From positions 10,682,007 to 10,746,006 of the forward strand of contig CM056569.1 in NCBI GenBank assembly GCA_029721515.1: a DNA stretch of 64,000 nucleotides. The letters are read 5' to 3'. The notes beneath the pieces are model-generated. The model was not told the DNA's origin and searched no databases. It saw only the letters and a list, made by a program, of their open reading frames with translations. Below are positions 52,201-64,000 of the stretch, piece after piece. The position numbers were made by a program, and so were the translations under genes. Every line of letters starts with the position of its first letter. The stretch's first letter is position 1. Source of the DNA: Synanceia verrucosa (lineage: Eukaryota > Chordata > Actinopteri > Perciformes > Synanceiidae).

Positions 52201-53666
52201 TTTGAACAAAGCCATCTGTTTGAGTGGGCCGTTTTATTAAGTGACAAACTGGATCCCTCTACCTCGCTAATGTGTCCCGTGGGAGACGGCGGTAGTCTGT
52301 GTGTGTTTCTGGTGCAGAAACACCAAGAGAGAGATTAAAAAAAAGGGATACAAGTTTTGCTCTGCAAATATTGTTATATATCATGGAAGAGACAACATCA
52401 CTGATGGAGCTGTCACTGCAGAACTCTATGAATCTACAATGATAATTGAATAAGGGGGTCTTTCAGTTGCCATCTTATCAGCACTGTTCCTTATATAACC
52501 CTTTATATTTATTTAATGGAACCTTCCAGAATTTTCTATTGTCCCACACCCACCCCAATTTATTAATGTTGTTTGCTCATTTGCAATGTTCACTCCATCC
52601 AGCGAGACTATTCTAACACCCGTGAGAGAGTGTGTGCATGCTAGGTTGTGCACCTCTGGAGGCCTCTTCTCCCTATCCAACCCCCCCCACCCCGTCAGAG
52701 AACCTGTCAGTGGGAATGTGGGACAAGAACATTAGCCATTCTTTTTGAAGATGTTGCTGTTGTCTGTGCAAAAGTGCCCCAACTGCTGCAGAGCTCTAGC
52801 CAGAAGCCAGAAGCTGAGATCTTGCATAGCAGTGCCACTGAGCATGAGTAACACACACACTTACTGTGGTTAAGGAAATCCCATTTGAATATGATAAGTT
52901 TGCAACAGTAGTCATTGGACTGAATACTTGGCAAGCAGTATACGCTGATCATTATGCATGCTGTTCTCCTGCCTTTGAAGCCATGTTGTAAGTGATGATA
53001 TGCATTCATTTATTCACCGGACAGTCTTGGAGGCTGATGACCCAAATAAAGAGACCCTGACCCGATAATGGACCTGTAGCCCAAGTAACCAAATGGAGTA
53101 TCAATATTAATGTGTCATTAAGCTGCATCCTTGTATGTTGAATTACTCTATTGAATTAGTTTTACATAATGACTGAATGAATGATTTTGCTTAGAGAGCA
53201 TATTTAAGCAACTGGGGGAGGGCAACAGTGAAGGAGACGGCTTGTATTATGAACTTCATTATGTGTGACAAGCAGCACAATATTGATGCAAGAGTGGGTC
53301 CCCATCATTGCACTGCATTAAAGCCTCTGCAGTGAATTAATGTACTATTCCTGATCCAGTAATTAACAATCATTCGGGGGCCATATCCCTTTTCAAGTAA
53401 TCACTAATTGCAATAAGAATTTCAGTTTCCATTTAAGGCGAGATTACCGATGAGCATGCAGTTCGAATCAGCCACCAGTTCTAATTAAGCTCCAATTCCT
53501 TTTCTTTCTCACTGCTTTATGAGCACGTACAATGTGGAGTTTGTTTCCTCAACGTTACAAAAGACATATTTTTATCATAATGCTGCAGATAGAGAGCTGT
53601 GTAGTGCCCCAAGAAAATGGTTCATGATTTGTCTTTGTTATATTGATTAATATGTGCGCTTCATCA

Positions 53667-53684
53667 TTTTTTTTTTTTTTTTTT
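53667..53684. repeat. Poly-T run (18 bases)
   Basis: A homopolymer T run. No target-site duplication or SINE-like body is evident next to it. Confidence 0.9.
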
Positions 53685-56600
53685 GCATTGTTTATCTCTT
53701 GTGTTTGTGTGTATGCTCAACTTGTCTGTTTTCATTTTGGCATGGGGTTGCATATGTCTGAACATTGTATAGGGAATTGAATCCATCAAGAGAGTGTTGC
53801 TTCTACTGCATTCATAAGCCCCTGTACCTTTCTGTATTAACAAATAAATAATATGATAATGACATTGGACTTTCAGAATGCATTCTATTACATAAAGTTA
53901 AATATCTCAAAGGCTCAACTACATACATTACTTTTATCCTCTTCCGACATTTGTTACACCTTTCAGTCCAATATGTGCCACTTCCTGCCATTGTGACAAT
54001 TCATCAATATTGCAGAACTGATACGCTTAAAGATGTCGAATGAGGTTAATGGCATCTTTAAATGTTCCTTTCTTCCACCAGCGTGTCCAAAATGGAGCAA
54101 GGCATTTGCAGACTGACACCCAATGTGTGAGGATTAATTATCGCCCCCCTCAACCCCACCTCACCCTGCAAGTTAAAGATTCAGAGAGGAAATGGCCCTT
54201 TTCATGCAAATGAAATTGAATATGTCAGTCTGTATAATTGTGAAAACCGAGCCGTCTTGGACTGGTGTCTGTGCCGAATAGAGGTTCCAACTGAAAGTGG
54301 GTTTATTAATGTTCTTCTCTCCCCTCTTTGATTCATGCTCTTAAATGGCTTGGTAGATCAAACTTTATTCTATAGCAGAGCCCTGATGATTTGAAATGTT
54401 TTGGCCATTATGAATGAAAACCGGACTCTGATCTATTTGAAAACTGTATTTAAATGCACTGTTGGGCTTCGAGTTAAGCCAATATCAAACAAACTTGTAA
54501 TGAATGCAGATCTGCCATATGCTCTGAACCCAGCTATCCTCCCAGCTACATTTAAGCATGATAATAAAAATATATATCATTAGTCTCCATTAAACAGTCC
54601 ACTCAACTAAAAGTCTGGCCCTGCAACAGGTACTTCAAGTTCACCTGACACATTAACAGATGGTTCAACCCAACAAATACCAAAACAGGGAATGTTGTTA
54701 CACTTAAATAATTTTAAAGTTTCTAGTTTGAATCATGTCATAATTCTGTTAAATATTCTGCTCTATTTTTACTACAATTTCGATTTAAGAATGTGCTTTT
54801 CCCATTTGTTTTTAATTAAGTAATATATTCCCATTAGATTTTTTTTCACATTTCAGGTTAAAATCCCTGGAGCCCACCTTTTATAATGTGATGGGTACTA
54901 GCTCTGTTTTGCTGCCACCACAGAATCCTTTGGTGTTGCAAAGCATTGTTTCCCTACTCCCGCTATATGTAATAGAGGTGTGCTAGGTTATGGTCCTTTT
55001 CCTTCTGCAAGTTAATAACTGTAATAGGCTCTCACATGCCCAGAATCTTGCTCATATAGACCAGTGCAAGGCCGTTGAACAATACAGCCTGAAATTAGGG
55101 GGCAAAGTGTGGTGATAATCACCAACAACTACTTTATTGATTGATCAGACCACTTTATTTAAATGATAGCTTTAAAACACTATAAAAAGGCCAAAATGAT
55201 AAGAGGGATGGTTTACAATAATGGCAACAGTAATAAAATGTGCTGCCCACATTGCTCAAGGCTTCCAATTTCCATTTATGCCTTCCCATTAAAAAATATA
55301 TACTTCCTGTCATGAAACGGTCTGCCCCCTCAGCCCTGTGGACATGGCTGTTCTTAAGAAAAGTAAAGGCTTTCAGTCAGCCACCAAATTATTAACGTGG
55401 TGTTGATCCATGAAAAATAGAGCAAGCGATGTTATGAAGAGCTCCCTCCTTCCCAGTGGCAGCCAATGTGAAAAAGGTTACGTAATGACCTCGAGGGAGC
55501 AAGCACAGGCCCATGTCACCAACCTTTTAGCTCGTGACACGCTTTACGCTTCTCATTTGTTTGCCGGCGACAGCTTAGCACTGGATTAACAGGTGCCTAG
55601 CCACGGTATTAATTCATGGTTACCTCTCAGAGGAGAGCCCAACATGCTGCAGAGGTAACAGGAGCTTTAACTGGATAGTGTGATCAAAGGCAAAACTAAT
55701 TTAATTATTTTCTATTAATTAAGATGACTGGTGATAAATCTTTCCACTTTCTTAGTAGAGAAGATTTTGTCTTGTAATTGCGATTTTAAACACTAGCACT
55801 GGAAAATCAGGTTACTGTGGTACAAGGTGTCTTTGTGGTGCATGAGTTTGCACAATGTTTGCTCATAGGCTGCATAATTTTGGTTGCTGTCAAGGTTCTA
55901 GTCATGGCACTGTCAGAGAAAACAGAGGTTTCAATCAGCCTCTGTCTACCTGAAGCCATACGAGGAGCCTACCAAAATGGATGTTTGTCAGAGGCAGACC
56001 TAAAATGGGGGTATGATGGTGCTATCAGCGGCCATGTCTGTGAAAACACCATTACCTCCATGTCACGCCTCAATCACTCCCCATTGTGAGATGACTCCCC
56101 CCTGCCCCACCCTCTTCCCCCTCACCTCCAGTGCTGATCTCTCACACATGTCCTAGCAGTCTATCACAGCCGGCGTAGGGAGACGCACTGAGCCATAATG
56201 GATGGCCCCGGAGCGAAAACAGCCCCAATAGCTTATCAATTACCCATCAGCACCCTCATGGCTGGATGCCAACGTGCACCACACCCCGGCAAAGTCAATG
56301 AGATAACGGGCAAATGCAGATATAATGGTGCTTTTTGCTGCGTTCAAATTACACAGTGTCAACTCCGCTGCCCACCTGTCGGATCCGTCAACCGCTGAAT
56401 GAGAGAGTCTCTGACAAGAGAGTGTGTGGGTTTGTTAATGTGTGAGCACACGCAACACTGTGTGTATGTGTCGTGAGGCAATCAGGTGATTTCCCAGATA
56501 CATTTGCCCAGTGGAAGCCCAGCTGCTTGCCTGGTTATCTATCTGCCCCTTTTGATTGCTGACCACACGTTATTTCACCTTTCAGTGAATCCTGCAGGTT

Positions 56601-57943
56601 AATTTGTCCCTCTCTCACAGTGTTGCCGCCGCTGCTGCTGAGCAATACAATCTGGGAGGGGGAATCAGTCTGCACACAGTCGCGCGATTCACACACAGAT
56701 GAGGTGATTCAGGTGGTTGGCATTACTGCAGCTGTGCGGCCCTTAATGGCCTGCTGAAGTGATTGATAAAAGGCAAACAGTTGCTCCACAGGGGGACAGA
56801 TGGAGCTACACCTCCCACTGAAGCTGGCACTTCAGAGCTGGCTTCAGAGGAAAATAATAGGAGGGTCTGACTTAGCACTATGACATTATTGAAATTAGCC
56901 TTCATCATTACAACGGAGCTGGAATGTAAATTTCAAAATCAAAATCTCATCAGGGAGAGTCGGGTTCCGTTGATTACTAATCGCTTTTTTGTGCCTTGAT
57001 TTTGTTGTCATAGAAACGTTTGCTCATGAACAGAGAATGATTGTTGTGGAAGGTGGAAAAAAGGGGGAACAGAACTTCTTGGAATTAAAAGTAAATATCA
57101 AATTGTTATAATGGCAGACAAAGCCTAAATTATATCTGGGAATAATTTCCCTTGACAAACTATAATTCTAAAAAAAAAAATCAAACTGCAGGACCAGGGA
57201 TGCCACTCTTCACTGTTGGAGCTCAGAGCCTGTAGATGGGAATGTCTAAGTCAAAGCAAACACTGTGCTGTTCTCTCACCTAAACTCCTCTGCATTTTTA
57301 GCATTTTTTTTAATCCTCATTGCCTTTACACCTGACTTGTTGCGCTGAATTGAGGGAACAATTAGGAGCAACAGAATGCTGACATCAGCAACCAGAGCGT
57401 TGTGAGTCTCTTATCAGGTGCACGTCTCATTTGCGTGGGGCACAAACGCTGCTCTGATTAGTGGTTGTCTGTTACTGAACTGTAAGACAAACCGCTGTGC
57501 TTCTGTACTGATTTTTTTACCACAGTATATATACATTCACTGAATTTGACTATTACACAGTGAGCACAATTCTGCAGCCTTGACACAAACTCATTCCTCC
57601 AGTCCTCTTTCCCCACAATAAATCTGTCTTTTTATCCAAGAACTCCTCTTCAAAACTCCTTAAAAGGTATCCCTCAGAGATTACAGAGTAACACAGAAGC
57701 AGATAAAATGTCCTCTGTCCTTTAACTTCTGATCTCGACCACTGATCACCTGTTTCCATTCACAAGTCAGTACAATCTCTTGTTTTGAACTCCAAAGACA
57801 ATCCTCTTAACAACCACATGCTGAAATCTGCAACTTTCTGGTGCGGGCGGCTCGATAAGAGAGATTAATTGCTCTGTCTGCAAAGCTTAGCATGCTCACT
57901 AACTATTTTCGTTATCTGTTATTCTGTTTCTGTCTCTCTCCAG

Positions 57944-58089
57944 CACCACCAAAGTTTTTAAGAACCCCCAATGACCAAACAGGCGTGCAAGGAGGCGTGG
58001 CATCTTTCATCTGCCAAGCTACAGGAGATCCACGGCCGAAGATTGTGTGGAACAAGAAGGGGAAGAAAGTCAGCAACCAGAGATTTGAG
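57944..58089 (+). CDS. ptprd: ptprd coding exon 2: first half of Ig1
   Basis: Encodes residues 27-75 of the preprotein (counting from the ATG at 36408), entering in phase 1 and leaving in phase 0. It starts TPPKF after the signal peptide. It contains Cys50 in SFICQATG, Trp62 in the Ig core, and the basic run Lys64-Lys65-Gly66-Lys67-Lys68. The KKGKK loop is the heparan-sulfate/chondroitin-sulfate binding site described for LAR-family Ig1. The segment GVASFICQATGDPRPKIVW and the following NKKGKKVSNQRFE agree with PTPRD. By recall, PTPRS differs at N-S-Q and PTPRF at M-K-K. Receptors of this family sit on axons and presynaptic membranes and bind postsynaptic organisers and proteoglycans. The acceptor has a good pyrimidine tract. 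The donor GAG|GTATTA is weaker than consensus. Confidence 0.95.
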
Positions 58090-59956
58090 GTATTAGGTCT
58101 ATTGTTCTGATGTAAAATGCTCGACAAAATGGGAATGCTTCAAGCACTGCTTTTGGCTCCGCTCACACATTATCCATTGCACCAAGCCCAGCTCGCTTGC
58201 TTTTTGCCCTGACTTGCCACCACGCATTAGCAGGCTCTAATAACCATGCCGGCCAGGATTTTAAACATGCACGAGTTTTAATGAGCTCGTACAGTAAAGG
58301 ACCAATTGGAGAGAAGAAAAAACAACTTGTGGGTTGACCCAGATATCTTAGCATATTAGCATCACGTCACATTTGCCAACTTTCTGCAAAGTGAAAGGGG
58401 AAGCAGCACATTCACTTTGAAATTATTCTTTTGCTTTGTGGCATCTTTATCTAAATGCATGTCCTGCCCTGCTTATTTTGGCTGATGCTTTGATTTCTGG
58501 TCAGCTTTAATCTGCACTCGGGCTCAATACCCATGAGAAATAACACATCACCGCAGAACACTGATAAGATTTCTATTAATTTCTGTGTCAGTCCTCAGGA
58601 CTATCATGGTGTCACTCCCCCACCCCTCTGCTCCAGATGCCATATTTGCTTGCTACTGCGCAGCAGCGATGGCTTAGCTGAGCTTGGAGACCTCTTCCCG
58701 TCTCTCTTCTTTGCGTCTCATGTCCACAGAAATCTAATCTTATCAGAGTTCATCGCGTTTGCATCGCACGACGTGCTGAATGCTAACACGCTAGTTTTCA
58801 TTCTCTCATTGCCTCACAGGGCTTGCTGGCTGCTGCCATTCCCTGCCCATTCAATCACGCTCTGCCGCCTCATCTTCTAACAAAAACCCATTTCCTTTCA
58901 GAAGTCTCACAACTTCCTTTCTAATCCTCCTGCTTTGACTCAGAAAGGACACTGTTTATTTTACCATCACCTGCTGTCATCAATGCCAACACCGCTAAAG
59001 CTTGGCCAATGAAATGTTGAAATGCATTGTTAACTAACACATGCATAGATATATTGTGAACTTTTCCCTAGGCCTCTGTGTGTGCTTGTGTGCGTGTGTG
59101 GATTTCTGACCGTGTGTGAAATGGAGGTCTGAGGCCTATCTTTATTGAAATCTACCTCTATGCTTAAAAGAGATTGAGTTATGACACAGGGCTTTCTAAA
59201 ATCAGTGAGTATACAACATGTAGCATGCAAAAATAGCTGAATAAGCTACAACAAACACCTGTTTGTGAGCATTTTATGTGTCGTCCGTCCAATACAGTCG
59301 GTCCTGTCTTACGTACCACTACCTCACCTCATGGTACAACTGTCCGTAACTGTTTATCAAGCCACCTTTAACTGTCTGTGCTTGTTTCTGTCCCATTGAC
59401 ACAATCCAGTGTGAAACATTTTCAAGGGATATAATGTTAACTTTAAGAGTGGGACAAATCCAGATATAAATTTCACTCTATATAACCCGACATCTGAGCA
59501 AAAATTCTGACCATGATAACTTTCCCCATTCTTAAAGTTAGTCAGCCGCTTCGATTATTGTACCAACTAATGCACAAATTAGGAACAGATAGTGAATAGT
59601 TCATTTACTAAAAGACAATATGTCTTAACACATTTTTTAATGAAATATGCTCAGCACCTACATATTATCTAAGCATTCTAAAACTGCACAGATCCTGACG
59701 TGATCATTTTCACATGCACCGTATATGTAGATATGTATATATGTAAGTATACAACCACTATATTCACACAATCACGAGGGCTAACTGTAAGGTAGGCTGC
59801 AGCCTTTGTTACTGTCATAGGGAACACATTGTGTCACCATCAGTGTTGTTAGCCAAATGTCCTCAACGGTGTTGTCTTTATTTCTCTGCGGAAGGTCCCT
59901 CGCCCACTGTGAACCAAAAAATCTCCTTTAACATATCCTGTCTCTCGCACCTGCAG
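58090..59956 (+). other. ptprd: Intron 3 of ptprd (1.87 kb, phase 0)
   Basis: Separates the two halves of the Ig1 domain. The donor is GTATTA and the acceptor CACCTGCAG. An open frame at 58533-58880 inside it shows no homology that I recognise and is not bounded by usable splice sites in a sensible phase. Nothing else of note was seen. Confidence 0.9.
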
Positions 59957-60098
59957 GTGATAGAGTTCGACGATGGCTCTGGTTCAGTGCTAAGAATTCA
60001 GCCATTACGCACGCCCCGAGATGAAGCCATATACGAATGCGTCGCCTCCAACAGTGTTGGAGAGACGAGCGCTACCACCAGACTCACTGTTTTACGTG
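59957..60098 (+). CDS. ptprd: ptprd coding exon 3: second half of Ig1
   Basis: Encodes residues 76-122 and the first base of codon 123. It enters in phase 0 and leaves in phase 1 at a GTAGGT donor (60099). It begins VIEFDDGSGSVLRIQPLR and continues to the Ig motif Asp97-x-Ala99-x-Tyr101-x-Cys103. Cys103 pairs with Cys50 of the previous exon, and together they make one complete I-set Ig domain. Arg93 and Arg96 correspond to the basic residues that extend the glycosaminoglycan-binding face. Up to ECVASN the sequence agrees with my recollection of human PTPRD. The following SVGETSATTRL part differs from it, as expected for a fish orthologue. The exon ends LTVLR, just before the linker to Ig2. 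The open frame extends both ways into intron, so the Met at 59831 is not a start. Confidence 0.95.
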
Positions 60099-61193
60099 GT
60101 AGGTTCTTCAAAAGAACGAAAACACATGTCACTAACATGCCCTTTTTCTCCCAACTAACCCAGGTAAGTCAGCATTTACTTGTTTTATGTATGTCCTGTC
60201 CTCTGTTTTGTTTGTTTTTTTTTGTTTGTTTTTTCTTACCGTCGCACTGCACAGTCACACCCAATTATAGAGACTGGTTACACTCACGTTGTGTATTCTA
60301 ACTTGATAAGATTTAGTCCATTAGCCATTTAGCCAAGTAAGTTTCCGTTTCTAAGTGACTTAAGTCATTTGCATACAGATTCATGACACAATAATTAAGA
60401 TGCCAGTTAAATTATGCAAATAGCCATCCATTGCAAGCCTGCGGTGGTTTAATGGAAAAGCTCAGCAATAATTTTCAAATCAGTCATTTTTTTCCATCGC
60501 TGCACTTCAGCTTTGATATTCTTTTGGCCGCAGAAAAAAAGCAGTGTATTTTCATGCGATTAACAAGCATAAATTGTTTACGGTAGCACTCCAGCTGCAA
60601 CTTGCCTCAGTGCAAGTATCTTTCCGTGACCAGTGGCTGTTAATAGCCAGCAGTCCCTTCAAAAAACGTGTAACAATCCAGATGGGGAAAGGTCAGCCTC
60701 TTGGTTTATTTCCAGTGAACAGTGAGAATAAAAGTCAGATGACAAATATCAAGTTGGTCAACAGTGACTCTTTTATAATAAGCACTGAGCAAAATTTTAT
60801 CTTGATTACACACAACATCCCATTCAAAGGCAAAATATGTGGTGGCCCTGAGCTCAAAGGCTGAGTAATACCTCTCTAAAGAATGACTTGTTTGGCTGTG
60901 AATGGAGAAAATGGCTTTAGAAAAATGCCTTGGGCTGCCTGAATGAGGTGTGCTCCATTATGTACCACAATTACACAACATGGCAAATGAGTTTCTATTG
61001 AGAGGGTTGCTTCCATCCTATAGAAAAAAAGCTGGCTGTGCGAGTCTCTGAAGCCCTCTCACCCCCTCCTCCCCTGCTTCTTATCTCACCAATGAGCCAA
61101 CAAAAGGCCCTTTGCACTGTCTCCAGAGGCAGATTGAAAGAGAAAGGTGGCACGTTCACATGCAGCTCTCTCCTGTTTACTCTGCAGCACAGA

Positions 61194-61228
61194 GTGTGTG
61201 TGTATGTGTGTGTGTGTGTGTGTGTGTG
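61194..61228. repeat. GT microsatellite
   Basis: A GT run with a single TA interruption at about 61203-61204. A CA-rich stretch at 61308-61338 lies close by and could pair with it. Confidence 0.9.
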
Positions 61229-63551
61229 AGCGTGCAGGTTTGCACATGCAATATTGTGCACATTTCCTGTTCGCTTTCACTCTTGCTCTATCTCTATTTT
61301 TCCCCTCACACACACGCATGCACGTACACACACACACCAACAGATAGCTGAGCGATGGGTATAGAGGCTGCTTTCCCGGCTCCACGGCCTAGCATTAGCA
61401 TGTTTATTACCATTTCCATTTTGCTTTTCTACTCGCTCTCCTCTCCCATCAATGTATTGAAGGTGAGTAGAGACCGAAAAAAAAAGAAAAACAAGAAAAG
61501 CGCTTTTCTTAGCTTTGTTGCAAATAAAAAGGTGTGCTCCCTGTCCTCACATTGCCTCCTGTGGATACATATCATAAACCCCAAAATAATAATAGTGTTG
61601 GGAATGATTAGGCAAGATTTCCATATGTGTTCGGTTCAATACCCTCTGTCACCACTCGACACTATGACACAACAGTCTGGTAGGTCTGATAGAGGAACTA
61701 TTTCTCACACACTGGTAGCAATGCCTTTAAATAACAATAGATAGGAGATCAGAATAATTATTAAGAGCAGTGATGACAACGGAAATAAAGCAAAATGAAA
61801 ATTATACATAAACTGGCAACAGACTATAATAAGGATGACTATAATAAGGTAAAGTCTAGCTTGAGTTTACACTTCAAAAGTTATAACTTTCAAGTTGTAG
61901 ACATCCATAATACATCCAACTGATTTCCTCCCTTATCCAAAGACCCAGCCTAAGGATGACTTTCAGGAAGCTGGGAGTAAGCTGACACACTGCATTGCGA
62001 GGGCAGAATACTGTAACACAAGGTTACCTCAAGGAGGCATTATATATTATTTAGGAGACCGAAAAGCTCCCTCCTTCCAAAAGCTACTTCATACAGTGCA
62101 ATAAAGCAGCACTGCTGGTTTGCTACTCATCATTCCACATGACATAAACTGCAGTTTGAAAAATGCAACTGCACATTTTTTTTTAAGTCCGATCTGTCGC
62201 TGCGTCCAGCAAAGATGAATTCTCCCCTCCTTTGGCCCATTTAGTGTAGAAACAATAAACTCACACACAAGTGTGAGATGCAGGACTGCAGAGATAAATA
62301 AATAAGCAAACACAGAGAAGTGCTACTACACCAGACCTAATACATATAAAGTGACTGCTTAGGTCATTTGGGCTCCAATGGTCTGTGGAAACGACTTGCA
62401 AAGCATCTGTTGTGGGAAGCTCGCCACAGGGGGTGATGCTTAATTCCATGAAGGAAAAGCACATTGTTGTAATTGCCATGCTATGAGGAGAGGGAACTCG
62501 AGGTGACAAATCCAAAGTACTGGGGGATATTAGTATTCTGATGGGTCTGCAACTTGATGGGAAGTGCCATTAGTAATGAACTTCTAGACTTAGGGAAGCT
62601 ATTTGCATGAAAAGCAAACCCTGAAACGAAATGATGTTCCAAGTCAAATCTGTGTTTCCTTCATGAATTTTTTGAGCCCTCTGATTTGATTAACGATGAG
62701 ATGAACAGTCTCATGTGGGACCAGTGTCTTTGAATTAAGGTTGTATTGATTTGCTTTGTAATTGAGAATGACAAGTAGAGATTGAGAAATTAAGAAATGG
62801 CACATTTTGTGTGTCAGGCCTGGAATATGATTTTATTCAAGTGGAGTTTGATCTCAGTTATGAATGTGCCTCCATAAGATACAGTATTTGCGTATGCATG
62901 CAGACCCATGGAAAGCCGTACATAAACAAAAGAAATACCCAGAAAGTGTTGCCAAAAATCCACCCTGGGTCTAGTCTCTGCTAGCAGTAGTTCCAGCAGA
63001 ATGATGTGTGGATTTGAGTGCTGCAGTTCATGATTCAGGCATGATTAAGGATTTATATTGCATCCTCACACTCCCATTATGCTGTCAACAGCCATTTCCT
63101 GTGCCCCAACACACAAGCGTGCAAACTTATGCAGCTGTGCACAACTTGACAGTGGGAGCGGAAAATGGGAAGCCGCTCTCCTGTGACGGAAAAACAGAAT
63201 GCATCATTTCCATTTGTATGGAACGATGCAATGGCACGGTCAAAGCTGTGTAGCTGAGACGGATCTTTCCACATACAATGAAAGGGCTGCTACATGTTCA
63301 GTGATTATTCATAGACAATGTATGCACTCGGCTCTTTGTCATTTTTGCAAGAAAAATGGTCTCTGCACTTAATAAAATAAAAGACACCAACAGCTGCTTA
63401 ATTTATATTCCAAGCCTTGATAGCAGATATAAGATGCTGGTCAATGTAACCTGAATGGGAATGCCTGCATTGTAAAGACGGATAGAACAGCTTTAAGAGT
63501 GAATGATAATAATAATTTAAAATATACCTTTATGCTCATTCCTAACCACCA

Positions 63552-63572
63552 TTTTTTTTTTTTTTTTTTTTT
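63552..63572. repeat. Poly-T run (21 bases)
   Basis: A pure homopolymer and the longest T run in the window. It could be the tail of a minus-strand retroposed copy, but no body is recognisable to its right. Confidence 0.9.
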
Positions 63573-64000
63573 AAATCTGTAAGCTCTTGCACCACAGAGT
63601 GAGTGATGAACAAAAGCCTGTCTGCATGCTCAAATTGCTTAGCAAGATAAATGCTGTGTCAGCTGTCTCAGGCTGTCGAAGCAAAAAAGATGCAGTGGGG
63701 ATGAAGCAAGTGACCATTGTAAAATTACTGCAGGGGGCCAGCAGCTACCATACAATTTGCTGGTTTACTGGCGGGAGCTCTATAGATGGCAGGACCTGGG
63801 TCGCCACATGGAACACTCAGTTTTGTTAGAAAAATACATTTCTCCTCCAAAATGGTGCTGTGGAAACATGCTGACTCACTACACGAGTTCAGCTCCTTTG
63901 TTACATAAAACGACCATATTCTAAACATTTTGAGACAGTAGTTTTTTCATGTCTGAGGGGAACTTAAGTGGTCAGATCACTATGAAGCACAATTGCTACT

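Larger units (their letters stand above)
36487..57943 (+). other. ptprd: Intron 2 of ptprd (about 21.5 kb)
   Basis: It is bounded by a consensus GTAAGT donor and a CTCTCTCCAG acceptor. No additional exon is recognisable. The protein join across it reads directly from signal peptide to the Ig1 start as in other family members, so no coding exon is missing. Content is AT-rich intronic DNA with microsatellites and several TAAT/octamer-dense stretches described in the findings. Confidence 0.85.
60099..64000 (+). other. ptprd: Intron 4 of ptprd, incomplete at the window edge
   Basis: Begins with the GTAGGT donor. I searched by eye for the Ig2 exon and for the alternative mini-exons known in this family and found none before 64000, so they must lie downstream. 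The sequence has a GT microsatellite, a 21-base T run and ordinary AT-rich intronic DNA. The open frame at 61355-61744 has no recognisable domain. Confidence 0.8.

Noticed and set aside
53455..53480. AGTTCGAATCA resembling a tRNA/SINE B box
   Set aside because: No A box at the right distance, no cloverleaf, and no poly-A tail or tail repeat nearby.
57892..58110. Met at 57892 as a start for the Ig1 peptide
   Set aside because: It lies in intron before the CTCTCTCCAG acceptor, and the signal peptide is supplied by the upstream exon.
59831..60301. 156-codon open frame read as a stand-alone gene
   Set aside because: Only 59957-60098 is coding. The flanks are intron, with a proper acceptor and donor inside the frame.
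60099..64000. Search for the Ig2 exon and the alternative mini-exons
   Set aside because: No segment encoding the expected linker or Ig2 cysteine motif was found by eye. They probably lie beyond the window.
1..64000. CRISPR arrays, bacterial operons, viral integrations or an undescribed defence-type system
   Set aside because: No regularly spaced repeats, no long uninterrupted coding frames and no viral protein signatures. The window is ordinary vertebrate gene and intron DNA.

Overview
The window looks like vertebrate, probably teleost fish, nuclear DNA. It has long AT-rich, CpG-poor non-coding stretches, many CA/GT, GA and TA microsatellites, no bacterial-type operons, and a few short exons with consensus GT/AG splice sites. 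The only gene I can support is the 5' end of ptprd, a LAR-family (type IIa) receptor protein tyrosine phosphatase, on the + strand. I assign it to ptprd rather than ptprs or ptprf from recalled family sequences: the Ig1 residues match PTPRD most closely. I cannot tell which teleost co-orthologue (a or b) it is, and no species call is possible.

Layout. 1-3600: upstream DNA with no recognisable gene. About 3600-4145: a CpG-rich segment with a full palindromic CRE, an E-box and a GA tract, ending in a consensus splice donor. I read it as a promoter and non-coding first exon. 4146-36300: a candidate 32-kb first intron. 36301-36486: the exon carrying the start codon and signal peptide. 36487-57943: a 21-kb intron. 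57944-58089 and 59957-60098: two exons that together encode the first Ig domain, split by a 1.9-kb phase-0 intron. 60099-64000: the start of the next intron. The Ig2 exon, the rest of the ectodomain, the membrane segment and the two phosphatase domains must lie beyond the window.

The three coding exons join in consistent phase (1, 0, 1) into a 122-residue N-terminus. It has a cleavable signal peptide and a complete Ig1 with its cysteine pair, core tryptophan, D-x-A-x-Y-x-C motif and the KKGKK basic loop that binds heparan sulfate in this family. If the CpG-rich exon joins directly to the signal-peptide exon, the junction makes a five-residue upstream ORF with a strong start context. It also places an in-frame stop immediately before the main reading frame.

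Everything else is intron or upstream DNA: simple repeats, G-rich and pyrimidine-rich tracts, and some homeobox/POU-motif-dense stretches that could be conserved enhancers but cannot be proven so from one sequence. I found no RNA genes, no intact mobile element, no second gene, and no evidence of a new biological system.
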